From Shewanella livingstonensis (GTDB lineage Bacteria > Pseudomonadota > Gammaproteobacteria > Enterobacterales > Shewanellaceae): 64,000 bases of DNA. Every line of letters starts with the position of its first letter. The stretch's first letter is position 1. The stretch covers positions 630,001 through 694,000 of the forward strand of contig NZ_CP034015.1 in assembly GCF_003855395.1 (NCBI RefSeq), read 5' to 3'. The position numbers and the translations under genes are program-made. Under the pieces are notes generated by a model. That model searched no databases. It saw nothing but the letters and a program-made list of their open reading frames with translations, and had not been told where the DNA came from. Positions 41,208 through 51,157 of the stretch are shown here, in pieces.

Positions 41208-43403
41208 TTACATCAAATCTTGTGGATCACGATCGATGCTCCAGCGGCAACGCTTACTTTCTGGTATTTGTTCAATTAGTGTAAGTACTCGCTCAAATTC
41301 GGTCTGTAAACGCTGACGACTTTTGGCTTGCAGTATCAATTGACGTCGATATTTTCCTGCTTTTCGATCAAGCGGCGCCGGAATGGGGCCGATGATTTCA
41401 AAGTCTTGATCTTGTGGTAACAACTCGCTGGTGCGGGCTAAAAAAGCATCAGCATCTTCAGCTAAATGTGCTTCTGCGCGGATTAATACCATGTGCCATG
41501 CAGGTGGTAATAATGCTTGCTGGCGCTCTTTTAATTGACTACGAGCGAACTCTCCATAACCGCGCTTTAATAAATCACGTAAAATGGGGTTATCACTTTG
41601 GTGAGTCTGTAATAGAACTTTGCCAGGTTTGTCAGCACGACCAGCACGGCCCGATACTTGAGTGTATAACTGGCCAAAACGCTCAGGGGCACGAAAGTCA
41701 GCACTGAATAACGCGCCATCAACATCAAGTAAACCCACTAAGGTAACATCAGGAAAGTGATGACCTTTTGCCAACATTTGCGTGCCAACTAGGATTTTAT
41801 ATTTTCCCATATGAATACCGAGTAACTGCTGCTCCAGAGAACCTTTACGACGCGTTGTGTCTCGGTCAATACGGACAACGGGATATTTGGGAAACAGTTT
41901 TACTATTTCTTGTTCTAATTGCTCGGTACCTAAACCGTGGCCCATAAGCATAGTACTGCCACATTGGTGGCATTGGCGCGGAATAGCGTATTGATTGCCA
42001 CAGTGATGGCAACATATTTCGTTTAAGCCTTGGTGAACGGTAAAAAAGGCGTCACAGCGATCGCATTCATGTAAGTGACCACACTCATGACACAGTAGTG
42101 CGGGTGCAAAGCCTCGACGGTTTAAAAACAACAGTACCTGATTACCCGCATCAAGGTGCATGCGCATTTCGTTAATCAATGACGTAGACATTCCTGCTTT
42201 GAGTGGTTGCGAGGTAATATCGATAATCCCTTGCTTAACCTTTTGAGCCGCGCCTGCGCGCTCACTTAATTCAAGGTGATGGTAGCGTCCGGATAAGGCA
42301 TTTTGTAAGGTTTCTAATGATGGCGTCGCCGATCCTAAAACTACTTGAATATCCTCAAGGTGTCCGCGCATTACCGCTAAATCTCGGGCGTGGTAGCGCA
42401 CTCCTTCCTGCTGTTTAAAGCTACTGTCATGCTCTTCATCGAGAATAATTAATCCAGGAAATGCCATAGGGGTAAAGAGCGCAGAGCGAGTGCCAATGAT
42501 AATCGCCGCTTCACCTACACGCGCTTGTCGCCAAGCTTCTAGGCGTTGATTATCGGTTAAGCCTGAATGGATCACGGCAATATTGACTTCAAAACGGCGT
42601 TTAAAGCGATTAATAGTTTGTGGGGTTAAGCCTATTTCGGGAACGAGAATGAGCGCTTGTTTACCTTGTTGTAAAATAGTCTCCAGCAAGGTGAGGTAGA
42701 CTTCGGTTTTACCGGAGCCTGTAATCCCTTCTAATAAGGTGCAATGGAACCCTTGCTGTTGAGTCAACACCGACACGGCAACGGCTTGTTGCTTGTTAAG
42801 TTTATGTGGCGATTCATTCATGATTAGCTGTTGACGCCAACTTAAATCATGGCTGAGCACTTTTTCTTGTCTATTAATCCACTCTCTTTGCTCTAATGCC
42901 TTTAGCGCCGGTTTGCTTAATTGTTGGGTGGTAAACTCATCGTGGCTAATCGGCTTTTCAAGCAAAAGTTGGTAAAGCTTTTTCTGTGCTGGAGCACGGG
43001 TTAGTACGCTTACATCGGCACTGCGTCCTTGTTGGCTTAAGTGATATTCAATCACCGCTTGAGGCGTTGCTTCCAGGCCTTTCCTCAATGCTACAGGCAG
43101 CGCTTGGCTAAGCATTTGTCCCTGAGTGGTAAAGTAATATCTGGCTGCCCACAGGGTTAATTTATATAGCGAATCAGGTAACAATGGGGCATCATCTAAT
43201 ACAGCTGTGACAGATTTTATTTGATGTGGTGCTAAGTCACAGCTATCAGTAATAGCAGTAATTAAGCCGATAAGTTGTTGAGGGCCAAAAGGAACTTTAA
43301 CTCTAAGACCTATTTGTAATCCCGCTTGTTGTTGCTCTTTTACGCGGTAACTAAAATTTCTGCGCAATGGAACAGGTAGGGCGACTTCAACAAACACGGG
43401 CAT
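41208..43403 (-). CDS. priA: primosomal protein N', replication restart helicase PriA
   Basis: 3'-5' superfamily 2 helicase that reloads the replisome at stalled forks. The N-terminal 3'-DNA-binding domain starts MPVFVEVALPVPLRRNFSYRV. Walker A is EGITGSGKTEVYL near residue 225; Walker B DEEH is in GLIILDEEHDSSFKQQEGVRYHARDLAVMRG. The zinc region has four CxxC pairs (CHECGHLHECDRC and CCHHCGNQYAIPRQCHQC). Conserved helicase motifs V and VI follow (LVGTQMLAKGHHFPDVTLVGLLDVD; QVSGRAGRADKPG). Length 731 matches E. coli (732). It is the upstream neighbour of argS. Confidence 0.98.
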   Translation of the reverse strand: MPVFVEVALPVPLRRNFSYRVKEQQQAGLQIGLRVKVPFGPQQLIGLITAITDSCDLAPHQIKSVTAVLDDAPLLPDSLYKLTLWAARYYFTTQGQMLSQALPVALRKGLEATPQAVIEYHLSQQGRSADVSVLTRAPAQKKLYQLLLEKPISHDEFTTQQLSKPALKALEQREWINRQEKVLSHDLSWRQQLIMNESPHKLNKQQAVAVSVLTQQQGFHCTLLEGITGSGKTEVYLTLLETILQQGKQALILVPEIGLTPQTINRFKRRFEVNIAVIHSGLTDNQRLEAWRQARVGEAAIIIGTRSALFTPMAFPGLIILDEEHDSSFKQQEGVRYHARDLAVMRGHLEDIQVVLGSATPSLETLQNALSGRYHHLELSERAGAAQKVKQGIIDITSQPLKAGMSTSLINEMRMHLDAGNQVLLFLNRRGFAPALLCHECGHLHECDRCDAFFTVHQGLNEICCHHCGNQYAIPRQCHQCGSTMLMGHGLGTEQLEQEIVKLFPKYPVVRIDRDTTRRKGSLEQQLLGIHMGKYKILVGTQMLAKGHHFPDVTLVGLLDVDGALFSADFRAPERFGQLYTQVSGRAGRADKPGKVLLQTHQSDNPILRDLLKRGYGEFARSQLKERQQALLPPAWHMVLIRAEAHLAEDADAFLARTSELLPQDQDFEIIGPIPAPLDRKAGKYRRQLILQAKSRQRLQTEFERVLTLIEQIPESKRCRWSIDRDPQDLM

Positions 43404-43485
43404 AAGGTTTCATCATTGTTCAATTCTATAGTGGATTGTTAATCAGTTTACCTCTAAGTGTCATCAAAGAGATAGGGCAACATAC

Positions 43486-44298
43486 ATGCGTAAAGGACTT
43501 ATTGAGGTCATCATCCTAGTCTTTGGATTATTGGGCTATATTGCAGCCGTATCGGCTCAAGTGAATCATGTCAGTATCAACAGTCGCCAATTTGAGTTAA
43601 ATACACTACCGCAATTAAAAGTTAATCTTGTGGCACAAAATGATGATGTGTCGCGACTCGGTTTTTATATTCGCCAATTAGATAATGGTAACGTTAAGCA
43701 GCAGAAGTTAGCGGTGCAAGGGATTAATCGTTTTCTATTGCAACTTAATGGCACTGATATTATCAGCGACCCAAATGCGCAGTTAATTATTACAGAAGAC
43801 ACCACGGCAGGAGCGGTGACATTAGCGGTAATGGCTGTTTTCGAAGCACAGTATTCGATTAAGAGTGCTACTTTAATCTCTAATATGGATGATCAACGTG
43901 GTTCGCCAGTCTCAAATACTCCTGTGGCGAGTACCGCTCAAAGTCGACAAGCGGATAAACAATTGCCTCAAGTTCCATCACAGCCAACACAAACAGCAAC
44001 GTCAGCATTAATCGTTGAATCGACTCAACAGGCTAGTTGTATTATTGAGCGAGATAATAGCGATACCTTATGGCGAATTGCGAATCGTTATAAACAACAA
44101 TGGCATACCAGTGTTTATGGAGCCATGCTAGCTATTTTCGAAGCAAATTTATTAGCTTTTTCTAAGCAAAAAATTCATTTATTACTTAAAGATGTACCAT
44201 TAAATTGCCCATCAACCGCTATTTTAGTTGAATATGATAATAAAGCGGTCGATAAAAAAGTATTTGAGGCGATTGAAGCTAAACATGCTGCTAAATAG
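43486..44298 (+). CDS. FimV-like LysM-type protein, one repeat (paralogue A)
   Basis: A 270-residue exported protein. The signal peptide (residues 1-24, ending SAQ) is followed by a domain that it shares with the next gene: VNHVSINSRQFELNTLPQLK to VSRLGFYIRQLDN and FLLQLNGTDIISDPNAQLIITE. A Ser/Thr/Gln-rich linker (about 150-180) leads to a C-terminal FimV/LysM-like unit: SDTLWRIANRYKQQWHTSVYGAMLAIFEANLLAFSKQKIHLLLKD...CPS. FimV proteins bind peptidoglycan and organise type IV pili or polar complexes. Assignment to FimV rests on this unit, and the exact role is unknown. It is divergent from priA. Confidence 0.72.
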   Translation: MRKGLIEVIILVFGLLGYIAAVSAQVNHVSINSRQFELNTLPQLKVNLVAQNDDVSRLGFYIRQLDNGNVKQQKLAVQGINRFLLQLNGTDIISDPNAQLIITEDTTAGAVTLAVMAVFEAQYSIKSATLISNMDDQRGSPVSNTPVASTAQSRQADKQLPQVPSQPTQTATSALIVESTQQASCIIERDNSDTLWRIANRYKQQWHTSVYGAMLAIFEANLLAFSKQKIHLLLKDVPLNCPSTAILVEYDNKAVDKKVFEAIEAKHAAK

Positions 44299-44584
44299 TG
44301 CGATTGATCATAAATATTGATTAAAGACAGCATTAGATCGAGTAATTACTCTTGTTTGTCAGTAATTGGTTGCAGCTGATCATGTTAATTTATATAGTTG
44401 TTTGCGTTAATTTTTTTACATTAGAGTAATGGTAAGAGTAAAAATGCAAGTAATAACCATAAATTACAGCCAGTTAAGATTAAGCAGACATAATAATATT
44501 AATAAGAAGTGTATTGAGTACAATGGATTTTGGGCGTGATTTTACGCTGTGTTGAAGCGGTTTATAAGCGAAAGGATTGATTTG

Positions 44585-45835
44585 ATGAAAAGCTTTAAAA
44601 TGCTAGCAATATTAGCATTACTCGCTGTTAGCAGTGTTTCAACTGTTATTGCTGAAGTTAGTCATATCAGTATTGATACTACTCCATTTGAAAGTGGTCA
44701 AACACCTAAGTTAACCGTTAACATTATAACTGATCATCATGATTTATCGCGGTTAACTTTTTATTTACGTCAAATTTATCGCGATAATATCGTGCTAGAA
44801 AAGCTTACTGTTGAACAAAGTAATAGTGATGTTTTTGTGTTGAGCGGAACAGAAAAAATCCGCGATCCTGATGCAGCATTAATTGTATCGGAATACCGTA
44901 ATGCTAAATGGCTTCAATATTCACCCGTACCGTTATTTACTCAAGCAGTGGCTCAGAGTCGTTATCAGCCAGTGGCCATAAAAACGATGAAATCGGCTGC
45001 GACATTATCGACATCAATACCTACACCAATCAATCGTAAGCCCATCTCTCCAGTTAACATGGCGCCAACACAAGCGGTACTGAGCAATTGCAAGATTATC
45101 CACTTACCCGATGATTCGTTATGGAAAATAGCCGTTCGTTATCGTAAGCAATGGAATTCAAACATTTATGGCGCAATGCTAGCTCTTTATCAAACGAATC
45201 CATCAGCATTTTATCAACATAAAATTAGCCTATTACAATTAGACAGTATATTAAGCTGCCCATCAATAGAGACACTGTCCCGCTATCAAAATGTAATGGT
45301 TGATAGAGTAACATTTGATAATTTAGTAGCCAGTCAACGGGGGCAACCTCAACAAAACTCTTCCTTTGCATTAGCCGTTAATTCAGCTGTTACCGCGCCT
45401 GAGCCAGTAACGGATTATGACTCTATTAATCCAAGCGACAATAAAATATCTGAAAGCGATCAACTATTAGCGGCTATTCATAAAACCCAGATACTGCCTC
45501 AACTAACACCAGTAAAAACCCTAGAGAAGACGGCGTTACTTACCAAGGCAAACATGCAAGTTACTGAACAGGGCAAAGCATGTTTAATGGATAAATATCC
45601 TCAAGATACCTTATGGCGAGTGGCTGATCGGTATTATCGACAATGGCAAATCAGTGTCTATGGTGCAATGCTGGCTATTTATGATGCAAACCCAAATGCG
45701 TTTGCCGATAAGAAAATTTACTTATTAATGTCAGATAGCAAATTAAAATGCCCATCCGGTGTGATTTTGAAGCAATATCAAAGTCCATCCAAAGCTCGAG
45801 CTACTTATGAGGCACTAGAGCGTACTCATCGGTAA
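44585..45835 (+). CDS. FimV-like LysM-type protein, two repeats (paralogue B)
   Basis: A 416-residue paralogue of the preceding gene, started at the ATG at 44585 (MKSFKMLAILALLAVSSVSTVIAEV) with AAGGA nearby; the frame is open upstream from 44549. The signal peptide ends near residue 23. The shared N-terminal domain reads VSHISIDTTPFESGQTPKLT...LSRLTFYLRQIYRDN...GTEKIRDPDAALIVSE. It has two FimV/LysM-like units instead of one: DDSLWKIAVRYRKQWNSNIYGAMLALYQTN (about 177-250) and QDTLWRVADRYYRQWQISVYGAMLAIYDAN (about 340-416), separated by a low-complexity linker. The gene pair is a tandem duplication with later internal duplication. Role unknown; attachment of pilus machinery to peptidoglycan is a guess. 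Confidence 0.72.
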   Translation: MKSFKMLAILALLAVSSVSTVIAEVSHISIDTTPFESGQTPKLTVNIITDHHDLSRLTFYLRQIYRDNIVLEKLTVEQSNSDVFVLSGTEKIRDPDAALIVSEYRNAKWLQYSPVPLFTQAVAQSRYQPVAIKTMKSAATLSTSIPTPINRKPISPVNMAPTQAVLSNCKIIHLPDDSLWKIAVRYRKQWNSNIYGAMLALYQTNPSAFYQHKISLLQLDSILSCPSIETLSRYQNVMVDRVTFDNLVASQRGQPQQNSSFALAVNSAVTAPEPVTDYDSINPSDNKISESDQLLAAIHKTQILPQLTPVKTLEKTALLTKANMQVTEQGKACLMDKYPQDTLWRVADRYYRQWQISVYGAMLAIYDANPNAFADKKIYLLMSDSKLKCPSGVILKQYQSPSKARATYEALERTHR

Positions 45836-45980
45836 TCATAGTATCGATTAGAAGTTCTACTTGTTTGTATACATGAGACCCTGTATTATCTTGCGCCTAA
45901 AACATATTGTTATTAACTGCATGTGGTACTCAACTTCGGGTTGGGAGAGCGACATGGCCTTCAATCTAAGGTAACTCCAA

Positions 45981-46193
45981 ATGAAAAAAGATATACACCC
46001 AAATTACGCTGAAATTACTGCAACTTGTACTTGTGGTAACATCATCAAAGTAAATTCAACTGCAGGTAAAAATTTGCATTTGGACGTATGTGGTGCTTGT
46101 CACCCATTTTACACTGGTACTCAGAAAATTGTTGATACTGGTGGTCGTATTGACAAGTTCAACAAGCGTTTTGGTGTTCTTGGTAAAAAGTAA
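45981..46193 (+). CDS. rpmE: 50S ribosomal protein L31, zinc-binding type
   Basis: A 70-residue ribosomal protein L31 of the zinc-containing type: CTCG at 14-17 and [13 protein letters not shown] at 37-49 hold the cysteines. It starts [16 protein letters not shown], the family start. AAGGTAACTCC precedes the ATG. A terminator follows at 46213. The leader (about 45930-45980, ACTTCGGGTTGGGAG) could fold, and L31 genes are self-regulated in gammaproteobacteria, but the motif was not verified. Confidence 0.97.
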   Translation: MKKDIHPNYAEITATCTCGNIIKVNSTAGKNLHLDVCGACHPFYTGTQKIVDTGGRIDKFNKRFGVLGKK

Positions 46194-46212
46194 TTACACT
46201 GTAATGACTCTA

Positions 46213-46237
46213 AAAAGGTGCCTATGGCACCTTTTTT
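46213..46237 (+). terminator. rpmE terminator
   Basis: AAAAAGGTGCCTATGGCACCTTTTTT: hairpin and T run, 20 bases after the rpmE stop. Confidence 0.93.
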
Positions 46238-46624
46238 GTTTTTAAAGCCGATGAATAACATTGTGCTGTAGTGGAAACTTATTTTTTGGTAGTAAACAAT
46301 TCAACAAAGCCTAAAAGTCTATTTATTGTTATTTAAGCAAAATAAATTGCAAATAACGCTGCTAGAAACCCTTTATCCTCTTAAATCTTGTTATTTTCCT
46401 ACATTTTTAACTTATTGATTTATATATATTCATGTTCAGTTAGTTAGATTAACAAAACTTAGCGTGCTTATCTGCCTCCAACCTATCCCACTATAAGTTT
46501 TTGATTCATATCATGACTGGATTAGCGTATCGTTATTAAAATTTTCGGTGATTAGCATTATCAGCAGTGGTCTGCTGATAGGCATACTTTTCTTTATTAA
46601 ATAGCGCATTTCAGGATGTATAAA
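46238..46624. other. rpmE-malic enzyme intergenic region with perfect hairpin
   Basis: About 385 AT-rich bases, no gene. TATCAGCAG-TGGT-CTGCTGATA, a perfect nine-base inverted repeat at about 46559-46580, lies 44 bases before the malic enzyme start. It has no T run, so it is more likely an operator or leader stem than a terminator. Confidence 0.55.
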
Positions 46625-47872
46625 ATGTCAGATATTCGTCAACAAGCTCTCGATTATCATGAATTCCCAGTACCAGGTAAAACAGCTGTTTGCCTAACAA
46701 AATCCGCTCAATCAAGCCATGATCTTGCTTTGGCATATAGTCCTGGTGTGGCAGAGCCTGTTAGAGAGATTGCATCTAACCCTGAAAACGCTTATCGATA
46801 CACCAATAAAGGTAATACGGTTGCGGTGATAACCAACGGTACCGCTATTTTAGGACTCGGTAATTTAGGTCCGTTAGCGTCAAAACCTGTTATGGAAGGC
46901 AAATCGTTGCTGTTTAAGCGTTTTGCGAATATTGATTCGATTGATATTGAAGTGAAACACCGCACCACGGAAGACTTTATTAATACCGTTGAATCGATTG
47001 CCGATACGTTTGGTGGCATTAACTTAGAAGACATTAAAGCGCCAGAATGTTTTGAAATTGAACGAGAGCTTATTAAGCGTTGTAGTATTCCGGTGTTTCA
47101 TGACGACCAACATGGCACTGCTATTGTTACCGCTGCAGGTATGTTAAATGCTCTGGAAATTCAAGGTAAAAAAATTGACGATGCTATATTTGTTTGTTTA
47201 GGCGCGGGCGCAGCTGCGATTGCGTGTATGACAATGATTGTTAAGTGTGGTGCATTACGTGAAAATGTTTACATGCTCGACAGGCAAGGTGTTATCCATA
47301 CTCGCCGTGAAGATATTAATGAATATAAAGCATTATTTGCCAACAACACGGACAAACGCACCTTGCAAGATGTGATGAAGGATGCCGATGTGTTTTTAGG
47401 GCTGTCAGGTGCGAACCTATTAACTGCTGACGATATTGCGTTAATGGCACCAAACCCAGTTATTTTTGCTTGTTCAAATCCCGATCCTGAAATTAAACCT
47501 GAATTAGCTCATAATATCCGTAAAGACTTAATCATGGGAACCGGTCGTAGTGACTATCCAAATCAAGTGAATAACGTGTTGTGCTTCCCGTTTATTTTTC
47601 GTGGTGCACTCGATGTTCGCGCCTCGGTCATAAATGATGAAATGAAGCTGGCTGCTGTATATGCCATCGCTAATTTGGCTAAAGAGCCAGTTCCTGCCGA
47701 GGTGTTAGCTGCCTATCCTAATGTTTCATCGTTGAGCTTTGGTTCACAGTATGTGTTACCAAAACCAATGGACCCACGATTATTATCGCTGGTTGCTCGA
47801 GCGGTATCGCAAGCCGCCATTGATTCTGGTGTGGCAAAAATAATCACTTTGCCGGCTGAATATCAGGTGTAG
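46625..47872 (+). CDS. malate dehydrogenase (oxaloacetate-decarboxylating), malic enzyme
   Basis: Converts malate to pyruvate and CO2 with reduction of NAD(P). The start is set at the ATG at 46625 (MSDIRQQALDYHEFPVPGKTAV), with CAGG nine bases upstream; the ATG at 46616 sits too close to that site. Residues LAYSPGVAEPVREIA, YTNKGNTVAVITNGTAILGLGNLGPLASKPVMEGKSLLFKRFANID and PVFHDDQHGTAIVTAA form the active site. The dinucleotide fold is FVCLGAGAAAIACM. The 415-residue length matches short bacterial malic enzymes without the phosphotransacetylase-like C-terminal domain of MaeB. Cofactor preference is not clear from sequence. Confidence 0.93.
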   Translation: MSDIRQQALDYHEFPVPGKTAVCLTKSAQSSHDLALAYSPGVAEPVREIASNPENAYRYTNKGNTVAVITNGTAILGLGNLGPLASKPVMEGKSLLFKRFANIDSIDIEVKHRTTEDFINTVESIADTFGGINLEDIKAPECFEIERELIKRCSIPVFHDDQHGTAIVTAAGMLNALEIQGKKIDDAIFVCLGAGAAAIACMTMIVKCGALRENVYMLDRQGVIHTRREDINEYKALFANNTDKRTLQDVMKDADVFLGLSGANLLTADDIALMAPNPVIFACSNPDPEIKPELAHNIRKDLIMGTGRSDYPNQVNNVLCFPFIFRGALDVRASVINDEMKLAAVYAIANLAKEPVPAEVLAAYPNVSSLSFGSQYVLPKPMDPRLLSLVARAVSQAAIDSGVAKIITLPAEYQV

Positions 47873-47928
47873 GCGGTAGTGCTTATTAATCAAAAATAGA
47901 GATTAATGAGCTATGTTATTGTTAACCG

Positions 47929-47952
47929 AAGGGGCTTTTGCCCCTTTTTTAT
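47929..47952 (+). terminator. malic enzyme gene terminator
   Basis: AAGGGGCTTTTGCCCCTTTTTT: hairpin with T run about 60 bases after the stop. Confidence 0.9.
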
Positions 47953-48067
47953 TAGTGTTAGATAAAGGTGATTAAAAACGATTAGTGAACTTGTCGAGCA
48001 CAATCGTTATACTGAATATTATTTGAGTCATTAATAAAATAAATAAATCCAGCAGGATAGCGGATAA

Positions 48068-49978
48068 ATGAAACTCACCAAGATCCTTACTAAAAAATTA
48101 ACTAGCTTTTGGCTGCTTTCATTAGCTGCAGTGGCTTTTGTATTTTTACTGTGTGCGGTGATGGGCTTTACTCAGTTGACCTACACTTTTCAGCAACAAA
48201 AAGTGGCCGAATTAGAGACCATGTTAGTGGCTGATTATCAACAACATGGTAGTAATCAATTTTCTACTTGGTTACCTCCTTTACTGACGGCTTATAAAGC
48301 AGTTGATTTTTCTCTGTCGCAAGGCCCTCAAGTCGTTTATCAATTTCATCACGATCAAGCCGATACATCTAAAAACAGTTTGACTCTTTATCAGAGCCAG
48401 TTAAGTCATGGTAAATTATTAATGTCGTTGACTTTACCACCGCCATTTTCTTTACATAATTTGGGCTGGCATGAGTTAATTATTCTTGTGATTGGTTTTA
48501 GTAGTATTGGGATTTTTGTCCGTTTTGGTTATGGTTGGTACTCAAGAGAGTTAGATGGAATAGAGCAGCTTGCACAGCGCAGCAAGCTCATTTTAGATGG
48601 CCATTTAAAGCAAGCTGCTGATGTACCAACAAACGGTAAACCGCGGATGATTAATCGTGCGATCAGTAAATTGCTCGCCGATCTTGATGATGCTCATAAA
48701 GAGCGCGGCCGCTTAGATCAATTTATCCGCAAAGATACTTTTCTTGATAAACAAACCCAAATCGGTAATCCGATATTCTTTCAAAATCGCCTTGATGGAC
48801 TCAGCCATAATCAAAAAATGGTGGCTCATGGTGTATTGATGTTAATTGAATTTGATGACGTTGATTTAGTCGAAGACCAATACGGTGAAAGTGGTGTTAA
48901 GGCTATGCTCTCACTAACAACGGAAGCTATTACAGCTGCCCTAGCTCAATACACTGACAGTATATTTGCACGACGTAGTTATTCGCAATTAGTCATTATA
49001 GTACCACAGCTGTCGCAGTTAGAAGCCGATCAATTAGCGCAGCGAATACTCAAAACCTGCCTTGCTTTACCTTTTCATGGCATTGGTAATCCAGATAATT
49101 TTTTACATTTGGGCTGTGCTTTCTTTAAAGCGGCAGACTTACAAGTCCAGCTGATTGAAGAAGCTGAAATGGCCCTTCGTGCAGCACAATTACAACGTGT
49201 TAATAATTGGTTTATGTACGATAAAGGCGCATTGGATGAGCAAATAGCCAAAGGCTCAGTTAGATGGCGCAGTTTTATTGAGAATGCATTGGTATCAAAA
49301 CGATTTTTTACCTTACAGCAAGCTATTGTCGACAGTGATAACCAGACAATGCATTATGAAATATTTAGTCGTGCCCGTGATTTGCAAGGTAACGATGTAC
49401 GCGCAACATTGTTTATTCCGATGGCTAATAAATGTGGATTGATGCCACAGATTGAACGGCAAGTACTGGAACAAGTGCTTTTCAGGTTAATGTCTTATAA
49501 TTTATCGGTTTACAGTATTAATTTAAGTCTTGATAGTTTAACCAGTAGGGCGTTTGTTCGTTGGTTGCAATCGACCTTATTAGAACATCGACCTCTAGCG
49601 GCTCGACTTATTTTTGAAGTGTCGGAAGATATTATTGTCAAAAATCAGAAAAATACTTCATTACTTAAAACTCTCGATATGCTAAGAAAAATGGGGGCTA
49701 AATTGGCTGTAGATAATGTTGGCCAATCTGTTGTAGGGACTCACTATATTCAGGAGTATCACTTCGATTTAGTTAAACTGCATCGCTCTATCGTGCGCAG
49801 GGTACATCAACGTTCAGAAAATCAATTATTTATACGCAGTTTAATTGGTGGCCTTTATCGAGCCGAAGTGAAGGTGATTGCTGAAGGCGTTGAATGTTTC
49901 GAAGAATGGCAAACGTTAAAAATTCTCGGTGTGAGTGCTGCACAGGGTGACTTTTTAGGCCAAAGATCTGAAATTTAA
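48068..49978 (+). CDS. mshH: MSHA biogenesis protein MshH, CsrD-like degenerate GGDEF/EAL protein
   Basis: A 636-residue membrane protein, homologous in layout to CsrD, which directs RNase E decay of CsrB-type small RNAs. Two membrane segments (about 14-36 and 136-158) frame a periplasmic loop, then a HAMP-like helix and a GGDEF-related domain (about 220-390). Its signature position reads ARRSYSQLVIIV, with no GGDEF motif. The EAL-related domain (about 400-630) has YEIFSR in place of EAL and VDNVGQSVVGTHY in place of the DDFGTG motif. It is thus catalytically dead for c-di-GMP. It is the first gene of the MSHA locus, followed by 285 bases of intergenic DNA. Confidence 0.88.
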   Translation: MKLTKILTKKLTSFWLLSLAAVAFVFLLCAVMGFTQLTYTFQQQKVAELETMLVADYQQHGSNQFSTWLPPLLTAYKAVDFSLSQGPQVVYQFHHDQADTSKNSLTLYQSQLSHGKLLMSLTLPPPFSLHNLGWHELIILVIGFSSIGIFVRFGYGWYSRELDGIEQLAQRSKLILDGHLKQAADVPTNGKPRMINRAISKLLADLDDAHKERGRLDQFIRKDTFLDKQTQIGNPIFFQNRLDGLSHNQKMVAHGVLMLIEFDDVDLVEDQYGESGVKAMLSLTTEAITAALAQYTDSIFARRSYSQLVIIVPQLSQLEADQLAQRILKTCLALPFHGIGNPDNFLHLGCAFFKAADLQVQLIEEAEMALRAAQLQRVNNWFMYDKGALDEQIAKGSVRWRSFIENALVSKRFFTLQQAIVDSDNQTMHYEIFSRARDLQGNDVRATLFIPMANKCGLMPQIERQVLEQVLFRLMSYNLSVYSINLSLDSLTSRAFVRWLQSTLLEHRPLAARLIFEVSEDIIVKNQKNTSLLKTLDMLRKMGAKLAVDNVGQSVVGTHYIQEYHFDLVKLHRSIVRRVHQRSENQLFIRSLIGGLYRAEVKVIAEGVECFEEWQTLKILGVSAAQGDFLGQRSEI

Positions 49979-50263
49979 GTGTTAAAGTGCTATGTTTACA
50001 GTAATTAATTTACCTTAAACCTTGTTTATCAACAGATTGCTCTCTATCTTAAACTAATGTGCGTTATATTAATGATGAGTTACAGTATTAACTAATCAGT
50101 AACAAAGCTTAATTGTGATAAATTTGACTGGTAATACTAAAAAAGACAGTGAACCTTAAGCGAGTGGTGTTGATATTATATGTTTGTACATTAGATTAAT
50201 AATGTCTCTTTTTGATGATATATCTCCAATTAATAATCTTAAATACTTAATAAGTTAGCGAAT
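49979..50263. other. mshH-mshI intergenic region
   Basis: About 285 AT-rich bases, no gene. Likely holds the promoter of the mshI-mshF operon, but no clear element was assigned. Confidence 0.4.
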
Positions 50264-51157
50264 ATGGGCCACGCAATGGACAATGGTTTTTTGAGTAAAC
50301 TAGCCTTTTGGCAAACATCGCAGTTGACGGGTGAGGTAGGCGTATTTATCGCCGGTAATTCCTTGTGGGCGTGTAAACCCCAGCAAGGACAATTAGCACC
50401 TGTCATCAGTGAGTTTTTAGTACAAAAAAATAATTGGTCTCAAGCCTTTGATGCACTGAAAAGCCAGTTTGGTAGAGTGCGGGTGCAATTAGTACTGTCG
50501 CAACAATATTATCAATTGTTACAAGTTGAAAAACCTAATGTTGAGCCTAGTGAAGTAACCCAAGCATTGATCTGGTCTGTTAAAGATATGGTGTCGGAGC
50601 CGGTTACTAATATCTATTTGGACTATTTTGAATCTAGTTTTATCTCCAGTACCAAAGTGAATGTGGTGGTTAGTAGCCGTCAGTTTTTAACTCAGCTGGC
50701 GAGTGCTTGTGACGACAATGGGTTACAGGTCGCCGGCATCAGCATTGAGGAACTGGCATTAAGCCATGTGTTAGCCCACGACAATATGGCTCATATGCTG
50801 GTAGCTCACTTGCCGCAACAAGAATTACTGTTGCTGGTTGTTAAGGCTGGTGAAGTGTTAATGCAACGTCGTGTGAGAGGTTTTAATCACCTGAATAAAG
50901 CGACTTTAGAAGAGTTAAAGCAAGGCTTAGCCGATAATCTTAGTTTGGAGATTCAACGGTCTATGGACTATTTTGAAAGCCAACTGCGTCAAGCCCCAGT
51001 GGGGTCGATTAGTATTCTGGCAGAGGGTGATAGTTCATCATTGGCCAATCTCGTCGGCGCTAACTTTAATCAAAAAGTGCTTGCCGTTGCTCATAGTGGC
51101 GTGCCGAGTTTACTGGCTCAGTTAGCGTTGCAGGAATTAGCTCGAGGTGAAACGTGA
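50264..51157 (+). CDS. mshI: MSHA biogenesis protein MshI (PilM-like)
   Basis: A 297-residue cytoplasmic protein of the actin-like PilM/MshI type that would sit under the PilN-PilO-like pair. Segments LSKLAFWQTSQLTGEVGVFIAGNSLWACKP, VRVQLVLSQQYYQLLQVEKPNVEPSEVTQALIWSVKDMV, and the central VNVVVSSRQFLTQLASACDDNGLQVAGISIEELAL are typical of MSHA loci. The N-terminal Met is chosen by frame length; an internal Met at residue 5 is also possible as no strong ribosome site favours either. Its end overlaps the next gene by four bases. Confidence 0.85.
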   Translation: MGHAMDNGFLSKLAFWQTSQLTGEVGVFIAGNSLWACKPQQGQLAPVISEFLVQKNNWSQAFDALKSQFGRVRVQLVLSQQYYQLLQVEKPNVEPSEVTQALIWSVKDMVSEPVTNIYLDYFESSFISSTKVNVVVSSRQFLTQLASACDDNGLQVAGISIEELALSHVLAHDNMAHMLVAHLPQQELLLLVVKAGEVLMQRRVRGFNHLNKATLEELKQGLADNLSLEIQRSMDYFESQLRQAPVGSISILAEGDSSSLANLVGANFNQKVLAVAHSGVPSLLAQLALQELARGET

